In this document: piece after piece, positions 43,755 through 53,919 of the stretch
Layout of the letters: every line of letters starts with the position of its first letter
Position numbering within the stretch: the first letter of the stretch is position 1
Assembly: GCF_008014775.2 (NCBI RefSeq)
Contig: NZ_CP144914.1
Span: 3,630,898 to 3,694,897, forward strand
Direction of reading: 5' to 3'
Source: Alkalicoccus halolimnae
GTDB taxonomy: Bacteria; Bacillota; Bacilli; Bacillales; Salisediminibacteriaceae
DNA length: 64,000 bases
The notes under the pieces: model-generated
What the model was told of the DNA's origin: nothing
Database searches by the model: none
The model's input: the letters and a program-made list of their open reading frames with translations, nothing else
Position numbers and translations under genes: made by a program

Positions 43755-45721
43755 TATGATTGTCCTCCTTTGAAATACTCATCGATTTTTTCTTTCAGCA
43801 GTTCTTCTGCTTCTTCCTCTGTTATATCTTCAAGCTGGGTCGCGGCATTCGTTAAATGGCCGCCTCCGTTCATTTTTTCCATAATAATCTGAACGTTGAC
43901 GTCCCCGAGCGATCGGGCACTGATGCTCAGCCTCCCGTCTTCGATTTTTGAAATAACGAAAGAAGCAATGACATCATTCATCGTCAGCAGCGTATCTGCT
44001 GCCTGGGCGATCAGCACCTGACCGTAGGTTTCATCCGCATAGCCGCGGGCAATCGCCATGCCGCCGGAGTAAATATGCGCCTGTTCAATCAGTTTCGACC
44101 GCTTCACATAGTGATCCAGATCTTCTTTAAGGAGCTTCTGAACGAGCGTCGTATCCGCTCCCCGGCCGCGAAGATAGGAAGCAGCATCAAAAGTACGCGA
44201 GCCGGTGCGGATTGCAAAGCTTTTCGTATCGACAATGATCCCTGCAAGCAGCGCCGTCGCTTCAAGCGTATTGACCTGCGGCTGGCGCGGCTGATATTCA
44301 AGAAGTTCGGTGACAAGCTCGGCCGTGGAAGAGGCGTACGGCTCCATATAAACGAGCACGGCATCACTGATAAAGTCTTCCCCTCGGCGGTGATGGTCGA
44401 TAACAATCGTCCGTTCGACTTTATCAAGCAGCTTCGGCTCCTGAACGAGCTTCGGCTTATGCGTATCGACGACGAGCAGAAGCGTATCTTCTGTGACTTC
44501 CTCCCGGGCTTCATCCGGGGAAATAAAGCGTGCCCACAGTTCCCGCTGCTGTTCCACTTCTTTTAAAAGCTTTCTGACACTCTGATTCACATCGTCGGGA
44601 TCGAGAATAATATATCCTTCTTTGCCGTTTGCTTCGGCGATTTTAAGCATGCCGATCGCTGCTCCGATAGAATCCATATCCGGATTTTTGTGTCCCATAA
44701 TATACACTTTGCTGCTCTCACGGATAAAGTCCCTTACCGCATGGGAAATCACTCTCGCTCTTACGCGGGTACGTTTTTCTGTCGCGTTGGATTTCCCTCC
44801 GTAAAACCGGACTTTCCCGTTCTTTTCTTTAATAGCAACCTGATCGCCGCCGCGTCCGAGCGCAAGGTCAAGACTGGACTGGGCAAGTGAGCCAAGTTCA
44901 CGCAGGGAAGGCTCCCCGCTTCCGATGCCGATACTCAGAGTAAGAGCGACTTTTTCCTCGTAAGTAATCTCACGCACCTCGTCAAGCAGCGTAAAACGTC
45001 CTGCTTCCAGGGCTTCAAGCGTCGATTCATTAAAAACAGCGATGAAGCGATCAGAAGAAGTACGCCGGATCAGCATCTCGTGCTTCTGCGACCATCGGTT
45101 GAGAGCCTCTGTCACATGGGAGAGAAGCTTGCTTCGGAGCTGGTCGTCCAGCCCTGAAGTAACTTCATCATAATTATCAAGATAGATAAATGCGATTACT
45201 GTTTTTTCCCGCTCAAATTTTTCTTTGAACTCCTGCTCTTCCGTCGCATTCAGAAAGTAAAGAAGGCGCTCATCCGGTTCATGTACCACCCGGTAGTTTT
45301 CTTCTTTTACTGTGAGAAAGAACGAGCGCTTTTTCTCATTTACCGATTCTATCAGATCATCGGCAATTCTATCCATAGATACGCCGGTCAAATCCTGTTT
45401 CATCATCTGCTGCATATAGGGATTGGTCCATTGAATCTCACGCTCTTTATTGTAAAGCATCATTCCTACAGGCATCTGGGTCACTGCTTTTTCTCCCGCC
45501 TTATTCACCCGATAGGTGAGAGTGGAAATATAATCAGCCAGGTCCCGCTCAAAATGGATGCGTGCCCGGATCACAAGTACCAGGGCAGCGGCAAGCAGAA
45601 TGAATCCTGCAATTCCCGGACGCCAGTCGTAATAAGTCAGTATTCCGATGAAGAGCACTGAGATGGCAAACAGCAGAATAACATGGTAGCCGTGCCAGCG
45701 TTTCATAAGGAATTTAGGCAT
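43754..45721 (-). CDS. gdpP: c-di-AMP phosphodiesterase GdpP (YybT)
   Basis: 655 aa from ATG 45721 (TAGGAG nine bases before; TTG 45730 is inside that site). Two N-terminal membrane helices, a small haem-binding PAS domain, a degenerate GGDEF domain, and DHH/DHHA1 with [24 protein letters not shown] and the C-terminal GGGH. It hydrolyses c-di-AMP at the membrane, which links to wall stress, potassium and osmotic balance. Confidence 0.95.
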   Translation of the reverse strand: MPKFLMKRWHGYHVILLFAISVLFIGILTYYDWRPGIAGFILLAAALVLVIRARIHFERDLADYISTLTYRVNKAGEKAVTQMPVGMMLYNKEREIQWTNPYMQQMMKQDLTGVSMDRIADDLIESVNEKKRSFFLTVKEENYRVVHEPDERLLYFLNATEEQEFKEKFEREKTVIAFIYLDNYDEVTSGLDDQLRSKLLSHVTEALNRWSQKHEMLIRRTSSDRFIAVFNESTLEALEAGRFTLLDEVREITYEEKVALTLSIGIGSGEPSLRELGSLAQSSLDLALGRGGDQVAIKEKNGKVRFYGGKSNATEKRTRVRARVISHAVRDFIRESSKVYIMGHKNPDMDSIGAAIGMLKIAEANGKEGYIILDPDDVNQSVRKLLKEVEQQRELWARFISPDEAREEVTEDTLLLVVDTHKPKLVQEPKLLDKVERTIVIDHHRRGEDFISDAVLVYMEPYASSTAELVTELLEYQPRQPQVNTLEATALLAGIIVDTKSFAIRTGSRTFDAASYLRGRGADTTLVQKLLKEDLDHYVKRSKLIEQAHIYSGGMAIARGYADETYGQVLIAQAADTLLTMNDVIASFVISKIEDGRLSISARSLGDVNVQIIMEKMNGGGHLTNAATQLEDITEEEAEELLKEKIDEYFKGGQS

Positions 45722-45733
45722 TCTATACAACTC

Positions 45734-46672
45734 CTACTTCTGCGACTTCAATCGCGTTCTCAAGTCGAAACCTAAGTCAATTATACCTAAGATTCTAATA
45801 ATAGGAAGAAGAAAAGGAAAAACAACTACTGAGAGCGTAATGATGATAGGGAGGACGATGTTCAGCTTTTTCCAATGAAAGAAAAAGAAAATAAAAGCGA
45901 GACCCTGGATCACCATAAGCCCTTCCATTACAGGATTTAAGTTGGAAGCAAGCGTGTTGAGTGTTCCTTCCTGCCCTTCGCTTATATTAATAAACGAAAG
46001 GATGATAGCAAGCAGATAATACCAGATAAACGATTTTGGAAGACTCCATTCACGCAGAGGCGGGAAGCCTGCTGCAGAATAATCCCTCTTCCGTAAGTAC
46101 CAGATGCTGACAAGCTGCATGACAAAGGCTGTAACTGCTCCGGTAATAACAAGCAGAGCCGGTACTATGACACTTATGTTATCAATGAAATCGAAGAGCG
46201 GAGCTGCTGCTTCGGGATCTTCTTCTATCCCGAGCACGTTTTCCGTCGTTTCCATTGATTCTTCCATTGTCAGCTGAAGCTGGCGCACAGGATCGGTATC
46301 TGTTAATGCCATAATCCCGACGTAGGTAATGACAATACCGAGTACAACGCTTAAGGCTGTTCCGGCGTAGACGCCGAACGCGCTTTCTCCCCGTTTATAC
46401 AATTCTCCAATGGCAATTCCTGCCGAAGCAAAAATAATGATCACTATCGGGGAAAAAGCTCCGACAACGAGAGAGAGCAGCATCAGAATAAACAGAGAAA
46501 CGAAAACACCCGCCTGCCATCCATATTTATATGTATAAATCACCATCGGAACCGGGATAAAAAACAACAGGATCAAGCCTGCAAAAGGAATGAGCAGGGC
46601 GGCAAGGACAAGTGCCATAAATATGCCTGCTGCAACTACACCGTCGCGGACTACGGAAGACTTATCCATCAA
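45734..46672 (-). CDS. yybS: YybS-family (DUF2232) membrane protein
   Basis: 312 aa with about eight membrane segments and an acidic extracytoplasmic loop around 130-160. The family always stands next to gdpP and rplI in Firmicutes; its role is unknown, though the S-component-like fold suggests a transport or sensing role (inference). Twelve bases before gdpP. Confidence 0.88.
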   Translation of the reverse strand: MMDKSSVVRDGVVAAGIFMALVLAALLIPFAGLILLFFIPVPMVIYTYKYGWQAGVFVSLFILMLLSLVVGAFSPIVIIIFASAGIAIGELYKRGESAFGVYAGTALSVVLGIVITYVGIMALTDTDPVRQLQLTMEESMETTENVLGIEEDPEAAAPLFDFIDNISVIVPALLVITGAVTAFVMQLVSIWYLRKRDYSAAGFPPLREWSLPKSFIWYYLLAIILSFINISEGQEGTLNTLASNLNPVMEGLMVIQGLAFIFFFFHWKKLNIVLPIIITLSVVVFPFLLPIIRILGIIDLGFDLRTRLKSQK

Positions 46673-46769
46673 ACTGCACCTTCTTTTCCAAAAGTTTCTT
46701 TTTATCGTCTGTTTTATATAAGAGGAACGTAAATTTTAAGCTGTGTTAAGTCTGGTGTTGATATATATA

Positions 46770-46880
46770 AGAAAACTTCACTTCGGCCTGCCGTGGAGGA
46801 GCTTTCCAGCTTCCTTGGGCTGCGCCTTGCGGGATCTTCCAATCTCCTTCTTCCACAGGCGTCCGCCGGTTTCCGCTTCG
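46770..46880 (+). repeat. Dispersed intergenic repeat, third type
   Basis: CTTCACTTCGGCCTGCCGTG, GAGGAGCTTTCCAGCTTCCT, TGGGCTGCGCCTTGCGGGAT and CACAGGCGTCCGCCGGTTTC. It shares the GCTTTCC core with families 1 and 2 but little else. It fills the 46673-47043 gap together with the rpsR terminator. Confidence 0.5.
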
Positions 46881-46993
46881 TTTTTCTATATTTCAAAAAA
46901 ACTCAGGAATGAAATCAGAAGTATATTTTATCACGCTTACGCTTTAAAAACCAAAAAAATCAGGACCTGCGGCTTAGAGAGATTTTTTCTTCA

Positions 46994-47033
46994 TAGAAAA
47001 AACCCCCGCTATGATCGGTCATAACGGGGGTTT
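46994..47033 (-). terminator. Terminator of rpsF-ssb-rpsR
   Basis: ACCCCCG and CGGGGGT with an inner TATGA/TCATA stem, then TTTTTTC on the minus strand, eleven bases past the rpsR stop. Confidence 0.88.
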
Positions 47034-47043
47034 ATTATTGTTA

Positions 47044-47271
47044 CTACTCCGTAACAAATGGAAGAAGTGCCATTGTACGTGAACGTTTAACCGCTCGTGT
47101 AAGCTGGCGCTGATACTTCGCAGATGTTCCGGTTACCCGGCGGGGAAGAATCTTTCCACGCTCGGAAACAAATTTCTTAAGCAGGTCTGTGTCCTTATAG
47201 TCAATTTTCTTAATCTTATTGACCGTGAAGTAACAGACTTTACGGCGTCTAGGCCGACCACGACGTGCCAT
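47044..47271 (-). CDS. rpsR: Ribosomal protein bS18
   Basis: 75 aa. [13 protein letters not shown] and the basic [19 protein letters not shown] core. Binds 16S rRNA with bS6 on the platform of the small subunit. Third gene of rpsF-ssb-rpsR. Confidence 0.97.
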   Translation of the reverse strand: MARRGRPRRRKVCYFTVNKIKKIDYKDTDLLKKFVSERGKILPRRVTGTSAKYQRQLTRAVKRSRTMALLPFVTE

Positions 47272-47315
47272 AGAGCAAAACCTCCTTTTAATATTTTATA
47301 TTCAACAACCGTTTC

Positions 47316-47834
47316 TTAGAACGGAAGATCGTCATCATCGATATCGATCGGCTTGCCTTCACCGGCAAACGGATCATCGTTGGATGAACCTTGACCGAAA
47401 CCACCGGAAGCAGATCCGGAACCGGCGCCCTGCCCCCCTGTGGAGCCGCTCTGGCCCCCTTGAGGTGCCTGCTGGCCGGAATCTCCGTACTGCTGGCCTC
47501 CGCCCTGGGAAGACCCGCGCGGTTCCAGAAACTGAACGCTCTCGGCTACTACTTCTGTCATAAAAATACGACGGCCTTCGTTATTATCGAAGCTGCGGGT
47601 CTGGATGCGGCCGTCTACGCCGGCCATGCTTCCTTTTTTCAGGTAGTTGGCGACGTTTTCCGCCTGCTTTCTCCAAACTACAGTATTAATGAAGTCAGCT
47701 TCACGATTGCCCTGCTGGTTTGAAAACGGACGGTTGACTGCAAGCGTAAATGTCGCTACTGCAATGCCGTTTGCCGTATAACGCAGCTCCGGGTCTTTCG
47801 TTAAGCGTCCAACTAGAACAACGCGGTTAATCAT
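47316..47834 (-). CDS. ssb: Single-stranded DNA-binding protein
   Basis: 172 aa. OB fold ([20 protein letters not shown] to about 110), a Gly/Gln/Ser-rich linker, and the acidic tip DIDDDDLPF that recruits partner proteins. Binds single-stranded DNA at forks and repair sites. Classic position between rpsF and rpsR. Confidence 0.97.
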   Translation of the reverse strand: MINRVVLVGRLTKDPELRYTANGIAVATFTLAVNRPFSNQQGNREADFINTVVWRKQAENVANYLKKGSMAGVDGRIQTRSFDNNEGRRIFMTEVVAESVQFLEPRGSSQGGGQQYGDSGQQAPQGGQSGSTGGQGAGSGSASGGFGQGSSNDDPFAGEGKPIDIDDDDLPF

Positions 47835-47874
47835 CCGAATTCCTCCCTGGATGTGGTTTCAATCAAACATATGA

Positions 47875-48162
47875 TCAGTCATCTTCGCGAACAATCATCG
47901 AACGCAAGATGTTATCGTTAATAGAGCTCAGGCGGTTGAACTCGTCAAGTGCCGGCTTTTCAGCTTTAACTTGAAGAATTACATAGAAGCCTTCAGGAAA
48001 GTCATTAATCTCATAAGCGAGACGTTTTTTTCCTTTTTCCTCTGTTTCCGTAACTTCTGCGCCATTATCCGTAAGAATCTTATTGAAACGCTCAACTGTT
48101 TCTTTCGTTTGAGCTTCCTCAATATCTGGACGAATGATGTACATAATTTCGTAGTTGCGCAT
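47875..48162 (-). CDS. rpsF: Ribosomal protein bS6
   Basis: 95 aa from ATG 48162, which follows AAAGGAGGTGA, one of the strongest ribosome sites in the window; the frame runs upstream without a start of comparable quality. RNYEIMYIIRPDIEE and KRLAYEINDFPEGFYV are diagnostic. Partner of bS18. Confidence 0.97.
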   Translation of the reverse strand: MRNYEIMYIIRPDIEEAQTKETVERFNKILTDNGAEVTETEEKGKKRLAYEINDFPEGFYVILQVKAEKPALDEFNRLSSINDNILRSMIVREDD

Positions 48163-48273
48163 GTGTGTCACCTCCTTTTGGACTAGGCCCTTTCCCCAAT
48201 TTTGAAAAAGAGCAAGGAGCGAGTCGTTTTGCTCGCAAGTGCTTATTATAGCAGACAGACAAACGGGAATCAA
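48163..48273 (-). promoter_or_regulatory. rpsF promoter and leader
   Basis: TTGATT (48268-48273), 17 bases, TATAAT (48245-48250) on the minus strand. The about 75-base leader holds a GCGAG...CTCGC hairpin. Leaders of rpsF operons often bind S6:S18; the diagnostic bulge could not be recognised here, so feedback control is possible but not shown. Confidence 0.75.
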
Positions 48274-48376
48274 TAGACGATTTCTTTGAAAACGAAGCTG
48301 CCTTGAAGTACTCCCTTCCCTGAACTTCCATCCAGTCCGTTTTGTACTTTTACAAACATCTCCGGCATCATTTCCG

Positions 48377-49372
48377 TCATTTGTCTTCCAATACGGCTTC
48401 GGCAATCAGCTTGAAGGAGCTCTCTCTTGCTTTCGGTCCGTGTGTGTTGTTGATCAGTAAAAATTCATCGGTTCCAAAAAGCCGCTGCAGTTTTTTCAGC
48501 TCTTTTTTGATCTTTTCGGGGCTTCCAGCAATCACCCGGCGCCGCTCATGGTGCATCCGGGCTTTTTCTTCATCAGAAACCCGTTTTTCTGCGATTGACT
48601 CAGGTGAAGGAACAATCGTGTTTCCTTTCGGGACGCCTGCGAGCCAATGATCCTGAATTACTGCCAGCCTCTCCGCTTCTTCCTCTGTTTCTGCACAAAC
48701 GGCAAAAATACATATAATAATCCGCGGCTCAAAACCTGCTTCTGCACAGGATTCCCGGTAGGATGCAATTGTTTCTTCAGCCCGGTCCGGGTTAATAAAA
48801 TACCCAAAAACCAGACCCATCCCCCGTTCTCCGGCCAGCTTTCCACTTTCTGGAGAGAGACCGAGCAGCCACATCGGCGGAATCGGAGCCTGCCTCGGAG
48901 TTTTTTTAACGATTCGGTACGGATGTTTTAAAGACAGACTGTCGTGCAGAAAACCAGCTGTATCATCCAGCTGCTGCGGAAAAGCCTGAAAATTTTTTTC
49001 CGCGCCATCCGTCAGCGCCTGTCTGGTACGCTCACTTCCTCCGGGAGAACGTCCGACACCAAGCTCAATCCGTCCGGGATAAAAAGCAGCCAATGTTGAA
49101 AACGTTTCTGCTGTTTTAAGCGGGCTGTACTGGGGCAGGAGAATACCTCCTGCTCCGAGAATGATCGTCGACGTTTCTGCTCCGGCCCGCCCTATCCAGA
49201 GTTCCGGGGCAGCACTTAATAGTCCATTTGTACCGTGATGTTCAGCGAACCAGTAGCGGTTATAACCCCAGACTTCCGCTTTTTTAACAAGCTCGATCGT
49301 ATGCTGAACCGCTTCAGGAACAGAAATTCCTTCCTGAAGCGGCACTTGATCCAAGATTCCTATTTTCACCAT
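48377..49372 (-). CDS. LLM-class (luciferase-like) flavin-dependent oxidoreductase
   Basis: 331 aa, one TIM barrel. KIGILDQVPL, WFAEHH, GILLPQYSPLKTAE and YPGRIELGVGRSPGG are the family hallmarks of the MsnO8-like group of bacterial luciferase homologues. It probably oxidises an unknown substrate with reduced FMN and O2. Ribosome site GGAG lies just before the ATG. Divergent from the ATP-pyrophosphatase gene. Confidence 0.9.
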   Translation of the reverse strand: MVKIGILDQVPLQEGISVPEAVQHTIELVKKAEVWGYNRYWFAEHHGTNGLLSAAPELWIGRAGAETSTIILGAGGILLPQYSPLKTAETFSTLAAFYPGRIELGVGRSPGGSERTRQALTDGAEKNFQAFPQQLDDTAGFLHDSLSLKHPYRIVKKTPRQAPIPPMWLLGLSPESGKLAGERGMGLVFGYFINPDRAEETIASYRESCAEAGFEPRIIICIFAVCAETEEEAERLAVIQDHWLAGVPKGNTIVPSPESIAEKRVSDEEKARMHHERRRVIAGSPEKIKKELKKLQRLFGTDEFLLINNTHGPKARESSFKLIAEAVLEDK

Positions 49373-49466
49373 TTATTCTCCTTTCGTCCGTTTCCTTCCT
49401 CCGTTCAGTATGCCATAATAATGAAAACGGCTTCAGCCGAAACGATTGGAAAGGATGATTAACGGA

Positions 49467-50132
49467 ATGATTAACGGTCAGCGTTATTTCACTTCATGGA
49501 GCGGCGGAAAAGATTCCGCTTTAGCTCATTATCAGGCATTACAGGAAGGCGGCAGCCCGGCCTGTCTTCTTTCAATGTTCGAAGAAAATGAGGAATATTC
49601 GCGGTCCCATTCTCTTCCTTACGGGGTGATCCAGGCACAGGCAGATGCAATGGACGTACCGCTCATCATCCGTGGGGCTTCCTGGGCCTCCTACCAGAAA
49701 AAATTTCTTGAATTAATGGAAATTATGAAACGAAACGGCGTAAATTACGGCGTATTTGGTGATATTGACCTCGAAGACCATCTGGAATGGGTGCAGCGGA
49801 ATTGTGAAAAAGGAGGCATTACCTCCTACCATCCGCTCTGGAAAAAAGAACGCCGGCAGGTATTAACCGAACTTTTAGATGCAGGATTTGAATCCGTCAT
49901 TATCGTCGTCGATGAAAACAAACTTCCCGCTACCTTCCTCGGAAGAGTACTCGACGAAGAAGCAATTGCTGAAATTGAAGAACGCGGTATTGATGCCTGT
50001 GGGGAAGAAGGAGAATTTCACACCGTCGTTGTAGATGGCCCTCTCTTTAACAGGCGAATACCGGTTTCCTTCAAAGAAGTTGAACGACATGAAGGTTATG
50101 CCTTTCTGCCTGTAGTCCTTCAGGTTGGATAA
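49467..50132 (+). CDS. Dph6-like ATP-pyrophosphatase (diphthine-ammonia ligase family)
   Basis: 221 aa from ATG 49467. PP-loop SWSGGKDSALAHY near the N-terminus, then GVFGDIDLEDH and GIDACGEEGEFHT, as in Dph6/MJ0570-type adenylating enzymes. Bacteria do not make diphthamide, so the substrate must differ. The start region is a 12-bp tandem duplication (49455-49478), giving two ATGs; the second is better spaced from the AAAGGA site. Single gene with its own terminator. Confidence 0.85.
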   Translation: MINGQRYFTSWSGGKDSALAHYQALQEGGSPACLLSMFEENEEYSRSHSLPYGVIQAQADAMDVPLIIRGASWASYQKKFLELMEIMKRNGVNYGVFGDIDLEDHLEWVQRNCEKGGITSYHPLWKKERRQVLTELLDAGFESVIIVVDENKLPATFLGRVLDEEAIAEIEERGIDACGEEGEFHTVVVDGPLFNRRIPVSFKEVERHEGYAFLPVVLQVG

Positions 50133-50206
50133 CCAAATGAAGTAAATGCTGCTTAGCATGCAGGAAAGCTGTTACGACCTTCTGAACAAAAAGCTTGATG
50201 AAATAA

Positions 50207-50236
50207 AGAAAAGAACCTGCCGCGGCAGGTTCTTTT
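50207..50236. terminator. Terminator between Dph6-like gene and ychF
   Basis: AAGAACCTGCC and GGCAGGTTCTT directly joined by GC, then TTTTT. An A run on the left makes it useful on both strands. Confidence 0.88.
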
Positions 50237-50329
50237 TGCACTATTCCCGAGCACCAGGAAGAAGAGACTGTTTATCCTGTTCCTCATGCATATTTTTTAC
50301 GAGGTGCCCGCAGAAACAGCATTTCTTTA

Positions 50330-51430
50330 TTAAACGTTGAATCGGAAATGAATTACGTCGCCGTCCTTGACGATGTATTCTTTTCCTTCGAGGCGTACAT
50401 TGCCTTTTTCTTTTGCAGCACCCATATTTCCGGCATCAATCAGGTCGGTATAGGAAACCACTTCCGCACGGATGAAACCGCGCTCAAAGTCAGTATGGAT
50501 AACACCGGCCGCCTGAGGAGCTTTCGTGCCGCGGTGGATTGTCCAGGCACGCACTTCCTGCTTACCGGCAGTGAAATAGGTATCCAGACCGAGCAGCGCA
50601 TAGGCAGCACGGATCAGCTGATCAAGACCAGCCTCCGCAATTCCCAGATCCTCCAGAAATTCCTGCTTTTCATCTCCTTCAAGTTCAGCAATCTCCGACT
50701 CGATTTTCGCACAGATGACGATGACTTCGGAATTTTCCTGCGCAGCAAAATCTCTCACTTTCTGTACGTAAGGGTTTTGATCAGCTTCACCGATTTCGTC
50801 TTCACTGACATTTGCCACGTAAAGAACCGGCTTCTCGGTAAGAAGCTGAAAACCTTTTACAATTTTCTTTTCTTCTTTTGAAAAGTCAATGCTCCGGGCA
50901 GGGCGTTCTTCCTCGAAAGCGTCCTGAAGTTTTTTCAGGACTTCAAATTCCGCCATCGCTTCCTTATCTTTGGATTTTGCCATTTTTTCTACTTTTCCGA
51001 TCCGCTTTTCGACCGATTCCAAATCAGCGAGGATAAGTTCCAGATTGATCACCTGAATATCCCGTATCGGATCGACGTTTCCGGAAACATGCGTTACATT
51101 ATCGTCGTTAAAGCAGCGTACTACGTGGGAGATAGCATCCACTTCACGGATGTGGGATAAAAACTTGTTGCCAAGCCCTTCTCCCTTGCTTGCTCCTTCC
51201 ACTATTCCAGCGATATCAGTAAATTCGAAAGCGGTAGGTACTGTTTTATGAGGGTCGACCATTTCTGTCAGCTTCTGCAGCCGGTAGTCCGGCACTTCTA
51301 CAATCCCGACGTTAGGATCGATCGTACAGAACGGATAGTTCGCCGATTCTGCTCCTGCCTGAGTGATTGCGTTAAATAACGTGGACTTCCCGACATTGGG
51401 CAAGCCAACGATTCCTGTTGTTAAAGCCAT
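50330..51430 (-). CDS. ychF: Obg-family P-loop NTPase YchF
   Basis: 366 aa from ATG 51430 (MALTTGIVGLPNVGK), the normal start and length. P-loop GLPNVGKST, switch region in DIAGIVEGASKGEGLG, and a C-terminal TGS domain ending KDGDVIHFRFNV. YchF proteins prefer ATP, associate with ribosomes and act in stress responses. Two further in-frame ATGs upstream stand inside or too near the AAGGAG site. Confidence 0.95.
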   Translation of the reverse strand: MALTTGIVGLPNVGKSTLFNAITQAGAESANYPFCTIDPNVGIVEVPDYRLQKLTEMVDPHKTVPTAFEFTDIAGIVEGASKGEGLGNKFLSHIREVDAISHVVRCFNDDNVTHVSGNVDPIRDIQVINLELILADLESVEKRIGKVEKMAKSKDKEAMAEFEVLKKLQDAFEEERPARSIDFSKEEKKIVKGFQLLTEKPVLYVANVSEDEIGEADQNPYVQKVRDFAAQENSEVIVICAKIESEIAELEGDEKQEFLEDLGIAEAGLDQLIRAAYALLGLDTYFTAGKQEVRAWTIHRGTKAPQAAGVIHTDFERGFIRAEVVSYTDLIDAGNMGAAKEKGNVRLEGKEYIVKDGDVIHFRFNV

Positions 51431-51595
51431 ATTATTCATTGCTCCTTTTTCAAACATTCTTCCGTCATGTCTACATCCTTATCAATTATAGAGAGTTATA
51501 AAGCAGAACGCAACTACAGAGTTTCCGGATGAAAATAAAGAAACACTGCCCCAGAGAATCGAAGATCTCAAAGTCTCCTGCCAAGGCTGTGCAAT

Positions 51596-51633
51596 TAAAA
51601 AGATCTTCATGAACGCTCCATCATGAAGATCTT
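51596..51633 (-). terminator. Terminator upstream of ychF
   Basis: AAGATCTTCATGA and TCATGAAGATCTT form a 13-bp perfect stem with an eight-base loop; TTTTTAATTG follows on the minus strand. It would end the transcript from yyzM. Confidence 0.85.
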
Positions 51634-51682
51634 CAGAATTGATCTGCCTATATTCGTACTTCGAATAATTTTTTAAAAGAAC

Positions 51683-51850
51683 GGCTGCCTTGAAAATAAA
51701 GCAGATAATCAATAAACGGTCGTTTTCGTTCCCATTGGGGCGCAGGGCCGGTCTCAGCTAATTCCGTCCTCCCTGCGGTCGGGCGGTGTGGGGCCAGCCG
51801 CCCCATGTGCCATGCAGCTTACGGTAAAGATACAGAGCAGCATCTACTTT
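51683..51850 (+). repeat. Dispersed intergenic repeat, family 1
   Basis: GGCTGCCTTGAAAATAAAGC, GTTTTCGTTCCCATTGGGGC, CGGTCTCAGCTAATTCCGTC, TCGGGCGGTGTGGGGC and CATGCAGCTTACGGTAAAGA. Nearly the full element, very like the copy at 2735. In the 51431-51948 gap. Confidence 0.75.
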
Positions 51851-51948
51851 CTAATCAAGTATAGTTCACGAAAAAACGAAGCAGAGTTTTCTACATTTAT
51901 CAGCAACAGAATGCTTTAACACAGCTAAAAGAAAGAACAGCTCTGATT

Positions 51949-52146
51949 CTAATCCTGATTCTTTTCCGTAACACGCTTCATTTTCTTTTCAAATTCTTTA
52001 CGCGGCATCATAATACTGTGCTGGCACCCCATACATTTAATGCGGATATCCATCCCCATCCGCACAATTTTCCAGCGGTTCTCACCGCACGGGTGCTGTT
52101 TTTTCATCTCTACAATATCATTTAATGCAAATTCCGGATGCGCCAT
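51949..52146 (-). CDS. yyzM: DUF951 small zinc-ribbon-like protein
   Basis: 65 aa from ATG 52146 (AAGGGGGA upstream). FALNDIVEMKKQHPCGENRW, MGMDIRIKCMGC: Cys20, Cys38 and Cys41 suggest a metal site. The family is the yyzM product that stands beside ychF and noc/parAB in Firmicutes; function unknown. Confidence 0.9.
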   Translation of the reverse strand: MAHPEFALNDIVEMKKQHPCGENRWKIVRMGMDIRIKCMGCQHSIMMPRKEFEKKMKRVTEKNQD

Positions 52147-52282
52147 GTAAAGTCCCCCTTGTCTCAACATTTTCTTATAAGAATATTCTACTTTTAAAAT
52201 CAATTTCAGTAAAAACAAACTTTTTTTCTTTCAGCTTCTCCAGGAGTTTGTTGGAAGAAACTGCACTTCCAATCATCATACT

Positions 52283-52987
52283 TTAAAACAGCCAGTTCTG
52301 AACAAAAACAAACAATACAATAAGAAAGATAGCTGGAAGAAGGTTGGCAATACGTATTTTAGGAACTCCAAGGAGGTTCAGGCCGATGCCGATAATCATA
52401 ATGCCGCCCACCGCCGTTAATTCATTAATAACGAGGTCCAGCTGATTTTCTGGTATAAAACGGATAATCCACGTCGCAGCTATCGCTATGGATCCTTGAT
52501 AAAGGACTACAGGAACAGCTGAAAACATTACCCCTATGCCGAGTGTAGCCGCAAAGATGATAGAGGTGAAGCCGTCGAGAACCGCTTTCGTAAGCAGAAC
52601 AGAATGATCCTGCCGGAATCCGCTGTCCAGAGCTCCAATGATTGCCATAGCCCCTACTACAAAAAGAAGAGTGGAGGCAATAAAACCTTCTGCGAGTGAG
52701 CTTCCTTCTTCTTTCTTCCATTTCTGCTCCATCCAGTAACCGATACGGTTCAATTTTCCTTCAAGATTCCAGCGTTCGCCGAGCATGCCGCCGAGGGCAA
52801 GACTGAAAATGACAAGCAGAAATTCGTCTCCTTCCATTGCCATATCCAGCCCCAGAATAAGCACGGCCAGCCCGATTGCTTTCATAACGGTTTCCTGCAT
52901 ACTCTTGGAAAACCGGGTCAGCTTCGTTCCGATTAATGCGCCTGCTATGATTGCCAGGCCATTCACAATAGTTCCAAACAATATCAT
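52283..52987 (-). CDS. DUF554 membrane protein
   Basis: 234 aa from ATG 52987, with AGGGGTCA before it; the frame runs on to 53035. Seven or so membrane helices; FGTIVNGLAIIAGALIG, FSLALGGMLGE and VGAMAIIGALDSG mark DUF554 (YdfK-like). Possibly a transporter; substrate unknown. It stands between parB and yyzM, a usual place for it in this family. Confidence 0.85.
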   Translation of the reverse strand: MILFGTIVNGLAIIAGALIGTKLTRFSKSMQETVMKAIGLAVLILGLDMAMEGDEFLLVIFSLALGGMLGERWNLEGKLNRIGYWMEQKWKKEEGSSLAEGFIASTLLFVVGAMAIIGALDSGFRQDHSVLLTKAVLDGFTSIIFAATLGIGVMFSAVPVVLYQGSIAIAATWIIRFIPENQLDLVINELTAVGGIMIIGIGLNLLGVPKIRIANLLPAIFLIVLFVFVQNWLF

Positions 52988-53033
52988 AACTGTGACCCCT
53001 GCCCCGCTTATGTATTTCTTGCTCTTTCCGTGC

Positions 53034-53068
53034 AAAAGCCCGTCAGCAGGATGTCTCCCCCAACGGGC
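53034..53068 (-). terminator. Terminator of parAB
   Basis: GCCCGTT and GACGGGC pair imperfectly on the minus strand before TTTTGC. It is five bases past the parB stop. Modest stem. Confidence 0.6.
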
Positions 53069-53073
53069 CGGCT

Positions 53074-53919
53074 TTAGTCTTCCTTGTGCAGAAGGTGGAA
53101 AATACGTTCCAGATCTTCTTCGTTAAAATAATCAATTTCTATTTTCCCTTTTTTCCTGCCCGGTTTGATCTGGACATTCGTCCCGAAGTAGGTTTTCAGC
53201 TGCGATTCTCTGGACTTCACAAGCTTCGAGACCGCAGGTTTTTTCTTTGTTTCACGTGAAACGTCCTGATTTGCCCGTTTCACCCACTCTTCCAGCTGCC
53301 TTACACTCATCTGCTCCTGTACGATTTTCTGCAGAAGAGAACTGAGCTGCTGGGTGTTTTTTAAACCGAGAAGCGAGCGGGCGTGTCCCATCGTCAGTTT
53401 TCCTTCCGACAGGTACTCCTGCACCATCAGGGGAAGCTGCAGAAGACGCACATAATTGGCGATATGCGGCCGGCTTTTGCCGAGACGCTGCGCCAGGTCG
53501 TCCTGCGTGATCTGCAGGTGTTCCATTAATTTCTGATAAGCTTTAGCTTCCTCAAGCGGATTTAAATTCTCCCGCTGCAGATTTTCCACGAGCGCAAGCT
53601 CCATCATTTCATCATCGGAAAGTTCCTTGACGACGGCCGGAATCGTTTTTTGTCCTGCTAGCTTTGAAGCACGAAACCGTCTTTCACCAACCACGATTTC
53701 ATATCCTTTAATACTCCTGCGAAGCATAATCGGCTGAATGACCCCATGCGCACTTATTGATTCCGAAAGCTCCTGAAGCCCCGTTTCGTCAAATATTTTT
53801 CGAGGCTGATAAGGATTGGGCCGGATATCTGTCAGCTTAATTTCTTCGACCTGCAGTTCCGTATCCTTTGAAGCATTAGGGAAAAAAGCATTGATGCCTT
53901 TTCCGAGTCCTTTACCCAT
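53074..53919 (-). CDS. parB: Chromosome-partitioning protein ParB (Spo0J)
   Basis: 281 aa. CTP/clamp motif [33 protein letters not shown], and the C-terminal dimer domain. It loads at parS, slides as a CTP-dependent clamp and recruits SMC. It overlaps parA by eight bases. A parS site lies inside this gene, as in B. subtilis. Confidence 0.97.
   Translation of the reverse strand: MGKGLGKGINAFFPNASKDTELQVEEIKLTDIRPNPYQPRKIFDETGLQELSESISAHGVIQPIMLRRSIKGYEIVVGERRFRASKLAGQKTIPAVVKELSDDEMMELALVENLQRENLNPLEEAKAYQKLMEHLQITQDDLAQRLGKSRPHIANYVRLLQLPLMVQEYLSEGKLTMGHARSLLGLKNTQQLSSLLQKIVQEQMSVRQLEEWVKRANQDVSRETKKKPAVSKLVKSRESQLKTYFGTNVQIKPGRKKGKIEIDYFNEEDLERIFHLLHKED
53248..53263. promoter_or_regulatory. 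parS site inside parB
   Basis: TGTTTCACGTGAAACG, one terminal mismatch from the parS consensus TGTTTCACGTGAAACA. Confidence 0.92.
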
